From Schizophyllum amplum (Eukaryota; Basidiomycota; Agaricomycetes; Agaricales; Schizophyllaceae), in assembly GCA_007026445.1 (NCBI GenBank), contig VDMD01000001.1, positions 1,674,001-1,738,000 on the forward strand: a stretch of DNA of 64,000 bases. The letters run 5' to 3'. Numbering within the stretch: position 1 is the first letter of the stretch; every line of letters starts with the position of its first letter. The notes below the pieces were generated by a model, which was not told where the DNA came from, searched no databases, and worked only from the letters and a program-made list of their open reading frames with translations. Positions 60,781 through 64,000 of the stretch are shown here, one piece after another. The translations under genes and the position numbers were made by a program.

Positions 60781-63031
60781 ATGTCGTTTTCCAATCTCAT
60801 CTCTGGCGCCGAATGTGCGCTTCCTGCAAATCCGCTTTCGCAGGTCCTCAAGCACACAGAAAACGATCGCAGCTTGCAGCAGGTGCGATCGCGGCGGCGG
60901 TGATGAGACGAAGAGACATTGGTTGACGCATCGCAGGACAGGGTCGCTGGTCCCTCGGGATCTAGGGTGCGTAGCACGGTGTGAAACTCGGCGCTTTGTC
61001 TGACTCCCCTCACAGCTTCAGCATCTCCCGGGCACGGGACCTGCAACGAGCGAGCAGGATGCGGCGATGGCGCGACAGTTCTTCGAGGGAGGTGGACGTG
61101 GGACACCTTCTCTCGGAATGCATATCCCCCCGGGCATGCAGATGCCCTCTGGGCTCCCTGGCGCCACTTCTGAGATGCGCGAGCCGTGGGCGATGGGCGC
61201 GCCCCCGATGCAGCAGACAGGTTGGTCATCAGAGTTTGAGGCCGCATCCGCACCGGCCATGCACGCTGTGCCCTCGACGCAGGAGATGCAGGCAATCCCC
61301 AACGCGCAAAATATGAGCGCCAACAGTGCCCCGTGTGAGTGCCTTTAATTCCCTCCCACATAGATTCGCCTAATGCGCTGCAGTCCAGCAGCCGTACATG
61401 GGCATGTCGTCCTACCAAAACCCGATGCACGGTTATGGAATGCAGATGGGCGGCAGTGGGATGCAGATGGGCGGGTATATGCAGCAGCCTGGCGTGCCGA
61501 TGCAGGAGGCTAAGGGCAAGGGCAAGAGTCGCGCCGTCGACTTTGATGCGCGGATGGCGAAGGCCTTCGAGGCTCTCTCAACCAACGAAGGGTCTGCGCG
61601 CATTGTCGAAGTGGACGGTCAGGCGGTTGGCGACAAGCCGGAGCTCGGCAAGGACTTCCGCGCGTGCGTTTCTTCACTGTCTCACGAATGTTGCATGTAC
61701 TGACAGCGCACTATACAGAGCATGGGAGGAGTTGCGTACGTCGAATGAGGCTCCACCGCAAGAAGCAATGGCGAAGTGGGAGGCCGAGTTCAACCAGCTC
61801 ATGAGTAGTCAGCGGGACGAACTCGACCACGACTATGCTAAGGATATACAGAACGCATGGGAGGGTGGTCTCGGTGACCTGGACGGATCTATAGCCCCGA
61901 AACGCATGGAGTTCGACGACTATGGCATTCCGAGACTGCAACAATATGAATTTGGTATGTGGAACGTGCATTCTGCATCGATCTCGTCTAAGTAGATTGC
62001 AGAGCAAAACAACCCGTACTTGGATGCATCCAACCTGTCACGCTCTCCTCTGGAAGAGGCGAAGGCGTTGCTGGAGCAAAATGGATCGCTGGCAGAGGCT
62101 GCTCTCCTTCTGGAAGCGGCTATTCAGAAGGGGGATCTGGGCACGGGATCATATGAGGCGTGGATTCTGCTCGGCGAGACACGGAATATGGATGAGCGCG
62201 AAGAGGCGGGCATGCGGGCGCTAAACGAAGGTGTTCGCATTGCCGAAGATAGCGACAAGTCGGGCGCTGGTATGCTGGTAAGTCCTGACGTCTCGTCCGC
62301 TGCCTTCCTCGCTGACAATCGCGCAGTCTCTCGCAATCTCCTTTACCAACGAGTCCTTCGACAAGGGTGCACACGCCATGCTCATTCGTTGGCTGCGTGC
62401 ACGCTTTCCCGAGCATCCGATCCCTGAAACTACTTTGGAAGCGCTACGCAAGCACACGACCTGGGACACGCACCAGCGCGTACTGGACGTTTTCCTCGAC
62501 CTCGCGCGCGCCCAGCACGCAGCAGGCGTCATGGACCCCGACGTGCAGATCGCGCTCGGCGTGCTGTCGTACTCCAACTCGGACTACGACCGTGCGAAAG
62601 ATTGCTTCGAGAGCGCCCTGAGCGCGCGTCCGCGCGACTACCTGTTATGGAATCGCCTCGGGTCGAGCTTGAGCAACGGGAACAAGCCAGAGGAGGCGCT
62701 CGGCGCGTACCGTGAGGCGCTGCAGATGCGTCCGACGTACACGCGTGCGATATACAATGTGGGGGTGGCGTGCTTGAATATCGGGGCGTACAAGGAGGCG
62801 GCGGAGCACTTCTTGACTGTCATTTCGATGCAGGAACCGAAGGCTGAGGAGAACAATGAGCAGATGTGGTTCTCCCTGCGACGTGCATTGTTCGCGATGG
62901 TGAGCTTAGAATGATACATGCCTGTGGGCGGATCACTGACCATTCCCTCTCAGGATCGGCCAGAGCTTGCGGAGAAGGCGAAGGCAGGTGTAAACTTGCA
63001 GGAATTCCGTCAGCAGGGGCTGGACTTCTAG
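60781..63031 (+). CDS. PEX5: Peroxisomal targeting signal 1 receptor Pex5
   Basis: The start MSFSNLISGAECALPANPLS contains the conserved cysteine and NPL segment used for monoubiquitination and recycling. The disordered N-half carries Met/Gly-rich repeats (YGMQMGGSGMQMGG) and two WxxxF motifs (WSSEF, WEAEF) for docking to Pex14. The C-half is a TPR array that binds SKL-type PTS1 signals: YEAWILLGETRNMDEREEAG, IALGVLSYSNSDYDRAKDCF, YLLWNRLGSSLSNGNKPEEA, RAIYNVGVACLNIGAYKEAA. It ends NLQEFRQQGLDF, stop 63029-63031. The receptor cycles between cytosol and peroxisome membrane. Seven or so exons, including a short one (DRVAGPSGSR) near 60938-60965. The frame is intact. Confidence 0.93.
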
Positions 63032-63521
63032 TCGCACGCGGCGTCGTTGAGTACGGGAGCTCTCGCTATTTATTCATTGCCTTTGTTGGCTGTACTAATG
63101 CTCATACATCGCCTACGTACTTACCGGAAGAGGATAGGTCTGCTAGACCTCGCGAGGATTCATTTCTTGTTTATGTCATGCAGCCGAAAGCCACCCGCTC
63201 CATTTCCGCTCTTCAGACGGCAGACTGCCTCTCAGATTGTATATATACATAACGTGTAAACATGAGGATACCGATGATTCTGGCACCATGCTTCTCATTT
63301 CTTGTTCCAAGACTGCGTGGCGTGGGAGGAACCGCCATTCATATGTTCGAAACCCGGTTTTGCCTCTCACGCTTCCTGCTTCGGGTCACCGGTCAATTAT
63401 CTTGCTTGTTCTCTGGAGTTCTTCACTTACTACACAGCTCGAGCCCCGGTTCTGCGCTCACACCTCGCAAGTACAACAAACCCTTTCTAGACCGCAGGGA
63501 CACCAAGTTGCGCCTTTCAAC
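63032..63521. other. Intergenic, PEX5 to BTB gene
   Basis: About 490 bp containing the PEX5 3' flank and the BTB gene promoter. No coding motif was recognised. Confidence 0.4.
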
Positions 63522-64000
63522 ATGTCGGCCATGACTGTCCACAGCTCTGCGAGCAGACCGGCGAATCACCGATTCTACCTTTCGGACGGGAATATCAAGT
63601 TTAAGGTGTGTCCCAGAGCATGGCGCCTTTTGTACACTCAGAAGGCCGAATATTGATCTAGCTTGACGATGGCACGCTATATAAAGTCCATCGATACTTC
63701 TTTGAAAACCACTCCAGCGAATTCGCCGCGGACCACCTCAATGGCGCGACTCAGGACATCGTCAACCTACCTGAGGTCTCGAGCGTAGACTTTAATCGAT
63801 TCCTTGCTCTGATCTATCCCACGTACGTGCTTGTCCAGACGGATGCATTACCCGTAGCTAACACTGACACTATCTCAGTGAAATTGGCGAACGCGACATC
63901 CACACTCTCGACGAATGGACGTCGGTCCTGCGGCTTGCTACGAAGTGGTCTATGTCCCGTCTGCTCGCCCTTGCTCTGCGTGAGATTGAGCCCATCGCCG
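63522..64000 (+). CDS. BTB/POZ-domain protein, 5' part (runs off window end)
   Basis: The start MSAMTVHSSASRPANHRFYL reaches a 57-nt-class intron after IKFK and continues LDDGTLYKVHRYFFENHSSE. After SVDFNRFLALIYPT a second intron leads to ERDIHTLDEWTSVLRLATKW and LLALALREIEPIA at the window edge. The pattern (short strand, 'YKVHRYFF', 'FNRFLALIYP', 'WTSVLRLATKW') is the typical BTB fold of basidiomycete BTB proteins, a large expanded family possibly serving as Cul3 adaptors. The C-terminus is missing, so the full architecture is unknown. Confidence 0.8.

Noticed and set aside
1..64000. CRISPR arrays, prophage, bacterial operons or riboswitches
   Set aside because: The sequence is intron-rich eukaryotic DNA; no regularly spaced direct repeats or bacterial-type gene strings were seen.

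Overview
The window looks like nuclear DNA from a filamentous basidiomycete of the Agaricomycetes, probably a polypore-type wood or litter fungus. Genes are packed on both strands and broken by many short introns, mostly about 45-70 nt with GT...AG ends and CTAAC/CTNAC-like branch sites. Products include F-box/LRR proteins of the kind expanded in polypores, secreted plant-cell-wall hydrolases (GH10, GH43), a microsomal P450 and a COMT-type O-methyltransferase. All gene models were made by eye from codon frames, splice signals and remembered family motifs; no search was run.

Layout. 1-5 kb: tail of an F-box/LRR gene (+), a serine/threonine kinase (+), a second F-box/LRR gene (-). 5.4-7.8 kb: a P450 (+) with a reading-frame lesion. 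8.5-9.9 kb: a Pcl/Pho80-type cyclin (-). 10.6-12.3 kb: two non-autonomous DNA-transposon-like elements with terminal inverted repeats. 13.7-14.9 kb: secreted lysozyme-like protein (+). 15.2-17.4 kb: TPR protein phosphatase 5 (+). 17.9-18.8 kb: an inverted-repeat pair and an intron-containing tRNA-Asn (-). 19-31.8 kb is a minus-strand block: vigilin, RAD3/XPD helicase, U2-associated SR140, secreted GH43. 34-39.2 kb: a small C2H2 zinc-finger gene (-) divergent from a sterol-glucosyltransferase-like gene (+). 39.4-40.4 kb: proteasome assembly chaperone 2 (+). 40.5-47.5 kb, minus strand: truncated F-box/LRR copy, GH10 xylanase, O-methyltransferase with a frame lesion, mitochondrial ETF alpha. 48.2-56.7 kb: a very large ZNFX1-type helicase gene (+). 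56.9 kb to the end, plus strand: TBC Rab-GAP, HD-domain hydrolase, PEX5, and the start of a BTB/POZ protein.

How they relate. There is no biosynthetic cluster. Most of the window is housekeeping (DNA repair and transcription, splicing, proteasome assembly, peroxisome import, vesicle traffic, mitochondrial electron transfer), interspersed with accessory genes. The frame lesions found (F-box, P450, O-methyltransferase) all fall in accessory genes; the housekeeping genes read through cleanly where checked. That suggests gene decay more than random assembly error.

Most noteworthy: a ZNFX1-like protein joining two N-terminal CCCH fingers, an SF1 helicase, NFX1-type fingers and a C-terminal RZ-type finger, with one GC-AG intron; a 12-nt microexon in the glycosyltransferase; a uORF whose stop overlaps the RAD3 start codon; two inverted-repeat elements; and a 4-bp lesion in the P450 that resembles a transposon excision footprint.
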